Shown here: one piece after another, positions 34,001 to 42,788 of the stretch
Numbering within the stretch: the first letter of the stretch is position 1
Layout: each line of letters begins with the position of its first letter
Translations under genes and position numbers: made by a program
Notes under the pieces: generated by a model
Told to the model about the DNA's origin: nothing
Databases searched by the model: none
Seen by the model: the letters and a program-made list of their open reading frames with translations, nothing else
Source: Niveispirillum lacus
GTDB taxonomy: Bacteria; Pseudomonadota; Alphaproteobacteria; Azospirillales; Azospirillaceae
NCBI RefSeq assembly: GCF_002251795.1
Contig: NZ_NOXU01000032.1
Coordinates: 496,001-560,000 of the forward strand
DNA length: 64,000 nt
Direction of reading: 5' to 3'

Positions 34001-34571
34001 CGGGACGGATCGGCAGTGCCAGTGTCTACCCTGCTTCAGTCTCCCACCCGGCTGTTGGACCCGCAAACCATGAACGAGAGCAGGAATGACCGTTTGGACC
34101 CGAAAACAGGCCCGCAAGGGCCGTGGTGCCAGTACCCTGACCGCCCCCGATCTGGCGCACCACCATACCAGCACGGCGGCCAGCATGGGGGCCGCACCCA
34201 CCGCCGCCCACAGATGGCGGCCGCTGCAAGATCCTATGCGACAGGACGGTCTTAGCCCTTGGGCAGCGGTAAACCGCCCGATGACGACCGGCCTGCACCT
34301 ATCGCTGATCGACCGGCACAGCCGTTCCTGCCAGGCAGCGCAGCGGATAAGATGGCCAAAGGCGAGGCACCTGACCCAGGTGGCACCGACACCAGTCCGG
34401 GCCAATGCGGCTGTGGCGCCGAGGGGTCCGGCAACATTGCCCGTCGACAAGACCCATCCGGGGCCCGGCAGGCCGATGATCCTGCCACCATGGTGACCAG
34501 GAAAATGGCCGATAGCGTGCCACCACTGTGCCGTCTCCAGATCCCCTGACCAAACCGACGTGAGAAAAGAC

Positions 34572-36206
34572 ATGACCGATATCTCCCGCCGCAACGCGCT
34601 GAGCCTGGCCCTGATGGGTGGTGCGGGCCTTGCCGCCGGTCCCGTACTGACCTCCGCTGATGCTGCTGTGCCGTCAACCCCGGTTGCCTGCATCCCGCCC
34701 GGCAAGCCCGGTGGCCTGCAATGGGCGCGTGGCCTGGACAATCAGCGCAAGCCCGACCTGGGTGATGGTCGTTTCCTGAACCCGCTGTTTTCCGGCGACC
34801 ATCCCGATCCCACGATCCTGAAGGATGGCAAGGATTATTACATCACCTTCTCCACCTTCGACAGCTATCCGGGTCTGGTCATCTGGCATTCCCAGGACAT
34901 GCTGAACTGGACCCCCGTGACGGCGGCACTGACCAAGAATCTGGGCTCTGTCTGGGCGCCGGAACTGATCAAGCATAACGGCCGGTACTTCATCTATCTG
35001 CCGGTCAAAGGCACGCCGACCGGAACCTATGTTATCTGGGCTGACAAGATCGAAGGGCCGTGGAGCGAGCCGAAATATCTGGGCCTGCCCAACTATATCG
35101 ACCCCGGCCATGCCGTCGGTGAGGATGGGTCACGCTGGCTGTTCCTGTCGGGTGGCAGCCGCATCCGGTTGACAGATGACGGCTTGTCGACCGTTGGGGA
35201 GCCGGAAAAGGTCTATAATCCCTGGCGTTACCCGTCCGACTGGATTGTGGAAAGTTTCTCCCCCGAAGGGCCCACGATCACACGCCATGGCGACTATTAC
35301 TACATGATCACCGCCGTGGGTGGGACGGCCGGCCCGCCGACCGGCCACATGGTGATCGCCGCCCGTTCAAAATCCATCCATGGCCCCTGGGAGGACTGCC
35401 CCCATAATCCCATCGTCCGCACCCTTAGCAATGATGAATATTGGTGGTCACGGGGCCACGCGTCGCTGGTGGAAGGGCCTGCGGGGGATTGGTGGTCCGT
35501 CTATCACGGGTATGAGAATGGCTTCTGGACCTTGGGCCGGCAGACCCTTCTGGACCCGATCGAATGGACGGCGGATGGCTGGTTCCGCATGACAGGTGGG
35601 GATCTTTCCCAACCGCTGCCGTCGCCCAAGGGGGGCAAGAAAGGGCCGCATGGCATGGCGCTGTCGGACGATTTCAAGACCTTGCAGATCGGCACCAAGT
35701 GGAATTTCTTCAAACCCAGCCCGACCGAAGGCAGCCGTGCCAGCGTTGCCAACGGCACACTGTCCTTGGTAGCCAGTGGCACCGCCCCCAAGGACAGCTC
35801 ACCCCTGCTGCTGGTGGCCGGCGACACCGCCTATCAGTTTGAATGCGATATCGAGATCGACGCCGGCGGCGTTGCCGGCATGGTGCTGTTCTATGATGAA
35901 AGGCTCTATTGCGGTGTCGGTTTCGATGAGAAGCGCTTTGTGACACATCAATACGGTATTGAACGCGGCCGCCCTGCCAACCCACACGGGCGCAAGATGC
36001 GGATGCGTACCACGAACGACCGCCACATCGTCTATTACGATTTCAGCGGCGATGGCGGCAAAACCTGGACCCGGTTTGACCGGGGCATGGAAGTGTCGGG
36101 GTACCATCATAATGTGCGCGGCGGCTTTCTGATGCTGCGACCGGGGCTCTATTCTGCCGGGGCCGGCACCGCTAAATTCTCCAACTTCACGTTCAAGGCG
36201 CTGTGA
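34572..36206 (+). CDS. Glycoside hydrolase family 43 enzyme (arabinan/xylan-type), exported
   Basis: The product has about 544 residues (GTG 34560 is the alternative start). A twin-arginine-like signal (SRRNALSLALMGGAGLAAG) ends near ADAAVP. The five-bladed propeller begins at NPLFSGDHPDPTILKDGKDYY, whose Asp is the expected general base. SVWAPELIKHNGRYFIYLP follows, then a YIDPGHAVGEDGSRWLF segment and ESFSPEGPTITRHGDYYYM with the expected acid Glu. A C-terminal beta-sandwich covers about 370-540, as in many GH43 xylosidases and arabinofuranosidases. It probably trims arabinose or xylose side chains of pectin. It overlaps the pectate lyase gene by 4 nt. Confidence 0.88.
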   Translation: MTDISRRNALSLALMGGAGLAAGPVLTSADAAVPSTPVACIPPGKPGGLQWARGLDNQRKPDLGDGRFLNPLFSGDHPDPTILKDGKDYYITFSTFDSYPGLVIWHSQDMLNWTPVTAALTKNLGSVWAPELIKHNGRYFIYLPVKGTPTGTYVIWADKIEGPWSEPKYLGLPNYIDPGHAVGEDGSRWLFLSGGSRIRLTDDGLSTVGEPEKVYNPWRYPSDWIVESFSPEGPTITRHGDYYYMITAVGGTAGPPTGHMVIAARSKSIHGPWEDCPHNPIVRTLSNDEYWWSRGHASLVEGPAGDWWSVYHGYENGFWTLGRQTLLDPIEWTADGWFRMTGGDLSQPLPSPKGGKKGPHGMALSDDFKTLQIGTKWNFFKPSPTEGSRASVANGTLSLVASGTAPKDSSPLLLVAGDTAYQFECDIEIDAGGVAGMVLFYDERLYCGVGFDEKRFVTHQYGIERGRPANPHGRKMRMRTTNDRHIVYYDFSGDGGKTWTRFDRGMEVSGYHHNVRGGFLMLRPGLYSAGAGTAKFSNFTFKAL

Positions 36207-37519
36207 CCGTGCCGGCTCTGCTGCTTGCCGCCGCCCTGGCCACCACCATACCCGCCTTTCCCGGTGCCGAGGGCGCGGGTGCCGCCGCCCTGGGCGGGCG
36301 GGGTGGCGTGGTCCTACGGGTCACGAACCTGGACGATAGCGGTCCGGGGTCGCTACGGGCAGCGGTGGAGACGGCGGGGCCGCGCACCATCATCTTTGAT
36401 ATCGGTGGCACCATCACCCTGAAAAGCCCGCTGACAGTTCGGCAAGGGCGCCTCACCCTTGCCGGGCAAACGGCGCCCGGCGGTGGCATTACGCTGCGCG
36501 GGCAGCCGTTCCGCATCCATGCCGATGATGTGGTTGTCCGCTATCTGCGGGTACGGTTGGGGGATGAACAGGGCATTGAAAGCGATGCGTTTGAAATCAC
36601 GGGCGGACGGCGGATCATGGTCGACCATGTCTCCGCCAGTTGGTCCGTGGATGAAAGCCTGTCGATCGGGTCCACCTACAAACAGGTGGCGGATGGGCCC
36701 TATGACATCACCGTGCAATGGTCGATCATCGCCCAGTCGCTGAACAGATCACTGCACGGCAAGGGGCAGCATGGCTATGGCACGCTGCTGCGCTGTTCCC
36801 ACGGGGCGAAGATCAGCTTTCACCATAATCTCTGGGCCCACCACATGGCCCGCATGCCCCGGCCGGGCAATACCCAGATGCCACCGGTAGACAGCATCGG
36901 CCCCTTCTACCAGTTCCAGTCCAATGTCTTTTACAATTGGGGCGGTACGGCATCAGGATATAATGCGGACCAAGGCCGCAAGGCCTCCATGGTCAGTTAT
37001 GATTTCATTGATAACAGCTACATCCCTGGTCCGAACTCCCAGGGAAAACTGGCCTTTGAGGAGGCCAACCCCAATGCAAGCCTGTATTTTGCCGGCAACA
37101 GCATGGAAGGAACCGTTCCCGTCGACCCCTGGTCGCTGGTCCAGGCCCCGGTTGGTACGCGCCGTGACGCCCCCCTGCCGGACCTGCCATTGCTGACACA
37201 AGACCCGGCGGCGACGGCGCTGCCACGGGTACTGGCCAGTGCCGGCGCCTCCCTTGTGCGCGACCGGATCGACGAGCAGGTGGTCACCAGTGTGACGCAA
37301 GGCACCGGCACCCTGATTGACAGCCAGACCCAAGCGGGCGGCTGGCCCGATCTGGCCCGCGGCCAACCCTGGACGGACAGTGATGGTGACGGGATGCCGG
37401 ATGCCTGGGAAACCGCCAGACGGCTCAACCCGCAGGATCATCGTGACGGCCCCCTGATCGGTGCCGACGGATACAGCAACCTGGAACAATGGCTGAACGG
37501 TCTTGTCCCGCCCCTGTGA
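36203..37519 (+). CDS. Pectate lyase, polysaccharide lyase family 1-like, exported
   Basis: The product has 438 residues; the GTG start lies in the GTGA overlap with the GH43 gene. A short signal peptide (PALLLAAALATTIPA) precedes FPGAEGAGAAALGGRGG, the usual N-terminus of bacterial PL1 enzymes. The right-handed beta-helix shows RIMVDHVSASWSVDES, the lyase VDH motif, and ISFHHNLWAHHMARMPRPG, the HHN...R.PR motif with the catalytic Arg. The C-terminus has a calcium-type DSDGDGMPDAWE loop. It cleaves polygalacturonate by beta-elimination outside the cytoplasm, after demethylation by the CE8 enzyme encoded downstream. Confidence 0.9.
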   Translation: MTVPALLLAAALATTIPAFPGAEGAGAAALGGRGGVVLRVTNLDDSGPGSLRAAVETAGPRTIIFDIGGTITLKSPLTVRQGRLTLAGQTAPGGGITLRGQPFRIHADDVVVRYLRVRLGDEQGIESDAFEITGGRRIMVDHVSASWSVDESLSIGSTYKQVADGPYDITVQWSIIAQSLNRSLHGKGQHGYGTLLRCSHGAKISFHHNLWAHHMARMPRPGNTQMPPVDSIGPFYQFQSNVFYNWGGTASGYNADQGRKASMVSYDFIDNSYIPGPNSQGKLAFEEANPNASLYFAGNSMEGTVPVDPWSLVQAPVGTRRDAPLPDLPLLTQDPAATALPRVLASAGASLVRDRIDEQVVTSVTQGTGTLIDSQTQAGGWPDLARGQPWTDSDGDGMPDAWETARRLNPQDHRDGPLIGADGYSNLEQWLNGLVPPL

Positions 37520-37642
37520 TAGGGCCGCAGCATAGCCAGGGTATCATCACAAAAATCGCCGGCGGCAAGGGACAACCAACAGGGACCCGCGCCCGACGAT
37601 CGTTCTCCCCCTGCCAATCGCTTGCGGCCGCACCGCAAATTC

Positions 37643-37656
37643 CGTTATCGCTAACA
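37643..37656. promoter_or_regulatory. LacI/GalR-type operator CGTTATCGCTAACA
   Basis: This near-palindrome of the TGTTAGCG(C/T)TAACA class lies 10 bp from the second operator. Its centre and that of the site at 37666 are 23 bp apart, about two helical turns, so the two sites could be bound on one face of the DNA. Confidence 0.6.
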
Positions 37657-37665
37657 TTTTCACGT

Positions 37666-37679
37666 TGACACCGGTGACA
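37666..37679. promoter_or_regulatory. LacI/GalR-type operator TGACACCGGTGACA
   Basis: This near-palindrome has a central CCGG and is nearly identical to the site at 33970-33983. It overlaps a TTGACA hexamer at 37665-37670 that could serve as a -35 box, so bound repressor would block transcription of the pectinesterase and receptor genes. Confidence 0.65.
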
Positions 37680-37899
37680 GCGATACTTAACCTTTTATTC
37701 ATAAGGTCAATCCGATGGACCTATCTGGGACCGGATTGGTATGCGGCGATAACGCCCGGAACGCCGGCTACGGCGTCGACCACGTAAGGGGAGGCACATG
37801 AAAACCCGGACAAACCGCCATCCAGTGTAACGGTCTTCTGCGTTCGGGGCCGCCGCGCCGCACAACCAAGACCGCCCATATGTTTTTCAGGAAATCGTC

Positions 37900-38994
37900 A
37901 TGTCCACGCCCCGCCTTTCGGTGGACGGCGCACGCGATTGTTTTGCCATGAACCGTCGGCTGTTCCTGGCAGGCGTTGCCGTGGCCGGTATTCTGCCACC
38001 CCCCGCAATTGCCGCTGCCCAGCCGGATGTCCGGGTGGAAAAGGCTGGCCGGGCCGGCACTTTCCGCAGCGTGGCGGATGCGCTGGCGGCTGCCCCTTCG
38101 GACCCCGCAAAGCCATGGCATATCGCGATTGGCCCGGGGATTTGGGAAGAGAAGCTGCGCATCACACGGCCGCATGTCACCCTGTCGGGCGCGGGTCGGG
38201 ATCGGACCATCCTGACCTACTCTATCGCCGCTGGCATGAAGCGACCTGACAAGGGCAATTGGGGCACCTATGGGTCGTCGGCGGTCACGGTGGAGGCACC
38301 GGATTTCACGGCCACCCGCCTCTCCATCCGGAATGACTTCGATTATGTCGCCAACACGCTGCGGCCCGACGGTATCAACGGGGCGCAGGCCGTGGCTCTG
38401 GCGCTGGGACCGGGAGCCGACCGGTCGGTGCTGCGGGATGTGGCCATCATCGGACACCAGGATAGTTTGTACCTGCGCGCGGGCCGCACATTGGTGGCAG
38501 ACAGCCTGATCGCCGGCAGCGTGGATTTCATCTTTGGCGGGGCTGCCGCGCTCATCCGCCATTGTGAGATCCGGTCCCGCCGGCGACCCGGTGATGGGGT
38601 TCAGGGTTTTGTGTCCGCTCCCAGCACACACCAGGCGCAGTCGGTTGGTTTTGTGTTCCGCAATTGCCGTCTGACACGGGAACAGGGTCTGCCGGATGGC
38701 TCTGTCTATCTGGGTCGGCCCTGGCGGGCGGGGGGCAATATGGACCTGCTGGGCGCCAGCGCCTTCATTGATTGCTGGATGGATGCGCATATCCATCCCG
38801 ATGGCTGGACATCCATGGGCTATGCCCGCAATGGCGCGCGCGCCCAACTGACACCGGAAGAAGCACGGCTTTTTGAATTTGGCAGCCAGGGACCGGGGAG
38901 CGGCAGTGCCAGCCGCAGCCGGCGCCTGCTGTCAACGGCTGATCTGGCGACATTCGACACATCAAACATCTGGGGCGACTGGCAACCGGCATGA
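37900..38994 (+). CDS. Pectin methylesterase (CE8), exported
   Basis: The product has 364 residues from the ATG behind CAGGAAATCGTC; an ATG at 37948 (MNRRLFLAGVAVAG) is a plausible alternative and begins the signal peptide directly. The enzyme removes methyl groups from pectin. CE8 signatures in order are NGAQAVAL, IGHQDSLYL (first catalytic Asp), GSVDFIFGGAAALIRHCEI (second Asp, nucleophile) and YLGRPWRAGG (binding Arg and Trp). All are intact. It lies 43 bp before the TonB receptor gene and shares its promoter with the tandem LacI-type sites. Confidence 0.92.
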   Translation: MSTPRLSVDGARDCFAMNRRLFLAGVAVAGILPPPAIAAAQPDVRVEKAGRAGTFRSVADALAAAPSDPAKPWHIAIGPGIWEEKLRITRPHVTLSGAGRDRTILTYSIAAGMKRPDKGNWGTYGSSAVTVEAPDFTATRLSIRNDFDYVANTLRPDGINGAQAVALALGPGADRSVLRDVAIIGHQDSLYLRAGRTLVADSLIAGSVDFIFGGAAALIRHCEIRSRRRPGDGVQGFVSAPSTHQAQSVGFVFRNCRLTREQGLPDGSVYLGRPWRAGGNMDLLGASAFIDCWMDAHIHPDGWTSMGYARNGARAQLTPEEARLFEFGSQGPGSGSASRSRRLLSTADLATFDTSNIWGDWQPA

Positions 38995-39037
38995 CAGACC
39001 GGGAACACCAGCGCCTGACAAGGGGAGGTAGAGGAAG

Positions 39038-42000
39038 ATGAGTGTAAAGCAGACCCTGACACGCGGCCGCGGTGGTTGTTCCATCCTGGCTCTGGCCATT
39101 GCCGGCTTGGTCATTCCTGGCACCGCATCGGCACAGTCGGCGCCGGCCAGTTCGGGCACCACCGGCACCGCCCTGGAAGAGATCATCGTCACCGGCTTTC
39201 GTGCCTCGCTGCGCTCCGCCCTGACCGAGAAACGCAACACCACCGAGCAGGTGGATGCCATCAATGCCGAGGATATTGCCGACTTCCCCGACAATAATCT
39301 GGCAGAAAGCCTGCAACGCCTGCCTGGTGTGTCGATCGACCGTGATAATGGCGAAGGCCGTTCAATCACGGTGCGCGGTCTGGGCGGCGATTTCAACCGC
39401 ACCCGCCTGAACGGTCTGGAAGCGTTGTCCACCGCTGGGTCCAATGATGCCGGCACCTCGCCCAACCGGTCACGGTCCTTTGACTATTCTACCTTTGCCT
39501 CAGAACTGTTCTCATCACTGAAGGTGCAGAAATCCGCGTCCGCAGAGACCGACGAGGGCTCTCTTGGCGCGACCATCGACCTGCAGACCGGGCGGCCCTT
39601 TGACTACCGGAAAGACACCTACGCCCTGTCGACCGAGGGCAGCTACAATGTGAATTCCGGCAAGATCAACCCCCGGACAGCCGGCCTGATCTCCCACCTG
39701 TTCAATGACAAGACGATGGGCATCCTGATTTCCGGGGCCTATTCAAAATCAGTGAACGAGATTGACCAGTTCCGCCGCAGTCCGGGTCAGTCGGATTATC
39801 TTTACCGCGGTTCGCAATGGGCGGGGGAAGAGAACCCGCAGCGCGCCGGCTTCTCCGCGCCGGTCGGTACAACATTCGGCAATGTCATCACCAACCCAGA
39901 CGCCATTGCCTTCCAGACCGGGTCCGACCCGGCAGCCTATGCCAAGCTGTATCCAGGCGCGCCATTCAACACGCCCGGTCGCTTCAATGACAGTCGGGTG
40001 CGTATCCCCGCGCTCGCGTCGATCGAGCAGCAGGATGTCAAGCAGGAACGGCTGGGCCTGACCGCGGCGTATCAATGGCAGGTCAATGACCGCACCAAAT
40101 TGTCGATCGACGGCGCCTATTCCCGACTGGAGAATCTGTCGACCTTCAATCAGGTGTCCAGCGTCGGCCTGAACCGCAACAACACCAATGCCGCCTACAA
40201 CACGGCCAGCAACTCGATCACGCCCGTGGCGGCACGCGCGCTCTACCCCGGCCTTTGCGTGCCCAACGCCGGCAGCGATCTGGTGCCCGCACAGGATTGC
40301 GGACAGCAGCTCTACGGCACAACACCGGCCTTCTCTACCGCTTTCAACGCCGCGGGCCAGCGGGTCGCCTCAGTCCTGGGTTCGGCCGCGATTGTACCGG
40401 GGGCCACCACACCCGGCACCGCCAACATCTTTTCGACGAACCCTTTCAATCTTGATCCCTACGATTACTACAACAACCCCAGTTCCGTGGGGTATATCCC
40501 GTCCAGCAACCGTCTGGCCTTCCGTGGCAACCTGATCGGCCGCCCCAGCGTCGATGTGCTGGATGCCAATGTCACCAATGGTCTGGCCGATTACCTGGTT
40601 CTGCGGAATGTCGATTTCCGCTCGGCCGCCGATCAGAGCCAGTATGTGACGAAGTTCCAGCAGGGCTCGTTGCAGCTTGATCATGATTTCAGTGAAGATT
40701 TCACCATGCGGATCATCACCGGCATGTCGAAATCGACCAATAACAGCCAGGGGTTGCTGGTTGAATTCAACCGTATGGATAGCCAGGGTCTGTTCGTTTA
40801 TGACGAGCGGGGCGGCGGTTCCATGCCGGTGATCGATTTTGGCTTTGATGCCGCCAACCCTGCCAACTGGGAAACCGTCAAGGGCTTCTCCGGCATCCGC
40901 CACTTCCGGCGGTCGGTGGAGAACACCTACAAGCAGGGTAAGATCGATTTCGACTGGCAGATCATGGATGAGTTCAGCCTGGGTTTCGGGGCGAACTACA
41001 AGGAGTTCGCGTTTAAAACGGACCAGTTTGAACGCAACAATGATCTGTTGAACCCGACCCTGAAGGAAGCGGGCGTCACGACGGCCAGCGTCAGCCGCGT
41101 GGTGGAATTTGGCCAGGGGCTGAAGGTGCCGGATGGCACCATGACCAGCTTTGTCGTCCCCTCCATCCAGGCTTTCGACGAGCTGTTTGACTTCACCTGT
41201 AACTGTGTCAACAAGTGGGGTGATTGGCGGATCACCAACAAACGGAATGGCGGGCGCGAGCGCTACAGCGTGACCGAGCGGGATACCGGCTATTACGTCC
41301 AGGGTGACTGGGACCTGGAACTGTTCGGCAATCCATTCCGCGGCAATATCGGCACCCGCATCGCGGTGACGGAAGTCGACAGCCTGGGCAACAGCAATGC
41401 CGGCCGGCCGCTGAAGGGCTCCAACAAATACACCGACATCCTGCCCTCGCTGAACATGGTGTATGAACCCATCGATGATGTGCTGCTGCGGTTTGGCGCA
41501 TCCAAGGTGATGGCCCGCCCGCTGCTGGGCAATCTGTCACCGACCATCACGGCCCTGTCGATCCCCAACACAGGGGCGACCACGGGGGCGACACTGACCA
41601 TCGGCAATCCGAAGCTGAAGCCCTTCCGCTCGGACAATTTTGATGCCAGCGTCGAGTGGTATTTCCAGCCGGGCGGCCTGATCTCCATTGCTGGTTTCAG
41701 CAAGGATATCGGTAGCTTCCCGCAAACGGTGCTCTATTCGGCCAATCTGTCCGACTTCCTGGATGAAGAAGGCATCCAGGCCATCCGCGCCGGCTTCACC
41801 AATGCCCAGCAATTGGCCTATCTGGATGGTGGCTACGAATTCACGGCGCGACAGTTCCGGGACGCGCCTGGTGGTTGGCTGCGTGGTTTTGAAGCCAGCT
41901 TCCAGATGGACTTTACCTTCCTGCCGGAATTCTGGTCGGATTTCGGAACCCAGCTCAACTATACCCACATCAAGAGCAAGCTGAACTACATCCTTGACCC

Positions 42001-42445
42001 CGGCACGGCCACGGTTGCCCCGACCATTGCCACCGGCCCGTTCCTGAATGTATCGCCGGATGCCTTCAACGCCACCCTCTATTATGAAACGGATCGCTTC
42101 CGCGCCCGTGTCTCGGTGGCGCAGCGTAAGGGCTACAGCACGGCCTACCCCATCGCCGCCGGCGCCTGCGCCCCCGGCCTGCAAAGCCCGGTGCCGACCA
42201 GTCCGGCCACACAGGGCACGGCCTGCGACAGCCCGCTGATCAACGATTTCGTTTTCAGCCGGTCGACCGCCAACATTGATGCCTCGATCAGCTACAAGCT
42301 GACCGATCTGATTACGGTGACGGCGGAAGGCCTCAACCTGACGAACCAGACCAGCGACCGCTACGCCTATGAAGGTCAGGAGGCGGTCACGCAATATGCC
42401 AGTTCCGGTCGTATCTTCCGTGTCGGCACCCGCGTCCGGTTCTGA
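39038..42445 (+). CDS. TonB-dependent receptor of the pectin locus
   Basis: This is a 1135-residue outer-membrane receptor. The ATG follows GGGGAGG and GAGGAAG. A signal peptide ends near PGTASAQ, followed by the TonB box LEEIIVTGFRASLRSAL. The plug, with INAEDIADFPDNNLAESLQR, VSIDRDNGEGRSITVRGLGG and RTRLNGLEAL, is the hallmark of the Caulobacter-type carbohydrate receptors. The barrel ends in RIFRVGTRVRF. Its position after pectinesterase and pectate lyase points to uptake of oligogalacturonides. Strong terminator structures follow the stop codon. Confidence 0.94.
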   Translation: MSVKQTLTRGRGGCSILALAIAGLVIPGTASAQSAPASSGTTGTALEEIIVTGFRASLRSALTEKRNTTEQVDAINAEDIADFPDNNLAESLQRLPGVSIDRDNGEGRSITVRGLGGDFNRTRLNGLEALSTAGSNDAGTSPNRSRSFDYSTFASELFSSLKVQKSASAETDEGSLGATIDLQTGRPFDYRKDTYALSTEGSYNVNSGKINPRTAGLISHLFNDKTMGILISGAYSKSVNEIDQFRRSPGQSDYLYRGSQWAGEENPQRAGFSAPVGTTFGNVITNPDAIAFQTGSDPAAYAKLYPGAPFNTPGRFNDSRVRIPALASIEQQDVKQERLGLTAAYQWQVNDRTKLSIDGAYSRLENLSTFNQVSSVGLNRNNTNAAYNTASNSITPVAARALYPGLCVPNAGSDLVPAQDCGQQLYGTTPAFSTAFNAAGQRVASVLGSAAIVPGATTPGTANIFSTNPFNLDPYDYYNNPSSVGYIPSSNRLAFRGNLIGRPSVDVLDANVTNGLADYLVLRNVDFRSAADQSQYVTKFQQGSLQLDHDFSEDFTMRIITGMSKSTNNSQGLLVEFNRMDSQGLFVYDERGGGSMPVIDFGFDAANPANWETVKGFSGIRHFRRSVENTYKQGKIDFDWQIMDEFSLGFGANYKEFAFKTDQFERNNDLLNPTLKEAGVTTASVSRVVEFGQGLKVPDGTMTSFVVPSIQAFDELFDFTCNCVNKWGDWRITNKRNGGRERYSVTERDTGYYVQGDWDLELFGNPFRGNIGTRIAVTEVDSLGNSNAGRPLKGSNKYTDILPSLNMVYEPIDDVLLRFGASKVMARPLLGNLSPTITALSIPNTGATTGATLTIGNPKLKPFRSDNFDASVEWYFQPGGLISIAGFSKDIGSFPQTVLYSANLSDFLDEEGIQAIRAGFTNAQQLAYLDGGYEFTARQFRDAPGGWLRGFEASFQMDFTFLPEFWSDFGTQLNYTHIKSKLNYILDPGTATVAPTIATGPFLNVSPDAFNATLYYETDRFRARVSVAQRKGYSTAYPIAAGACAPGLQSPVPTSPATQGTACDSPLINDFVFSRSTANIDASISYKLTDLITVTAEGLNLTNQTSDRYAYEGQEAVTQYASSGRIFRVGTRVRF

Positions 42446-42451
42446 TCTGAC

Positions 42452-42476
42452 CATGTCAGATCGGTCATCTGACATG
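42452..42476 (+). other. Alternative hairpins just after the receptor stop codon
   Basis: CATGTCAGAT and ATCTGACATG form a perfect 10-bp stem with a 5-base loop. An overlapping palindrome TCTGAC-CAT-GTCAGA (42446-42460) uses the same bases, so the two folds exclude each other. There is no T-tract; mRNA 3'-end protection or a regulator site is possible. Confidence 0.5.
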
Positions 42477-42519
42477 TGAACCCGTTCGGCGGGCTGACTT
42501 CCTTCCCCGCACGATCACT

Positions 42520-42559
42520 GGCCCCGCCCCTGGCAACAGGAGCGGGGCCTTTTTTTTTT
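42520..42559 (+). terminator. Rho-independent terminator of the pectin/TonB operon
   Basis: Arms GGCCCCGC and GCGGGGCC plus an inner CCTG/CAGG pair close on a GCAA tetraloop, followed by ten T residues. Confidence 0.93.
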
Positions 42560-42720
42560 AAGAAGGATCAGCCCTGCTCATCTCTTTAAAACAATGGGTT
42601 ATAGCCAAACCTGTGGATGGCGATCCATCGGATGGGATCTGCCCGCGACAGCGTTGGCGGCGCCGCGACTGCGGGCGATCACGGGCAGAGGGTATGGGCC
42701 CGACACGCTATCTGGCGGGC

Positions 42721-42757
42721 AAAGAAAACACCCCGCCGGTCTTTCTCCGGCGGGGTG
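42721..42757 (-). terminator. Rho-independent terminator of the cco operon
   Basis: A perfect 11-bp stem (CACCCCGCCGG with its complement, loop of 7) lies 32 bp past the ccoP stop. On the minus strand it is followed by TTTTCTTT. Confidence 0.9.
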
Positions 42758-42788
42758 CAAGTGCGGTGGGGGCAAAGGGGTTGGGGGG

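Larger units (their letters stand above)
33709..34571. other. Gene-free region upstream of the pectin enzymes
   Basis: About 860 bp hold no reading frame with a recognisable protein. Overlapping frames on both strands are Arg/Pro-rich shadows without good starts. The left third contains two LacI-type palindromes and an adjacent 17-bp palindrome. The remaining ~570 bp could be a long leader or a decayed gene; I see no family signature. Confidence 0.5.
37520..37899 (+). promoter_or_regulatory. Intergenic region ahead of pectinesterase, with tandem LacI-type sites
   Basis: These 380 bp separate the two pectin transcription units. Only the paired operators at 37643-37679 stand out; no further gene is seen. 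A CAGGAAATCGTC ribosome site precedes the ATG at 37900. Confidence 0.55.

Noticed and set aside
33917-34741. Minus-strand reading frame of 274 codons in the gap before the pectin genes
   Set aside because: It has no good ribosome site, overlaps the GH43 signal peptide region, covers the LacI-type operator and matches no family I know. A decayed gene cannot be excluded.
37768-38847. Minus-strand reading frame of 359 codons
   Set aside because: It is antisense to the CE8 pectinesterase, which has all family motifs.
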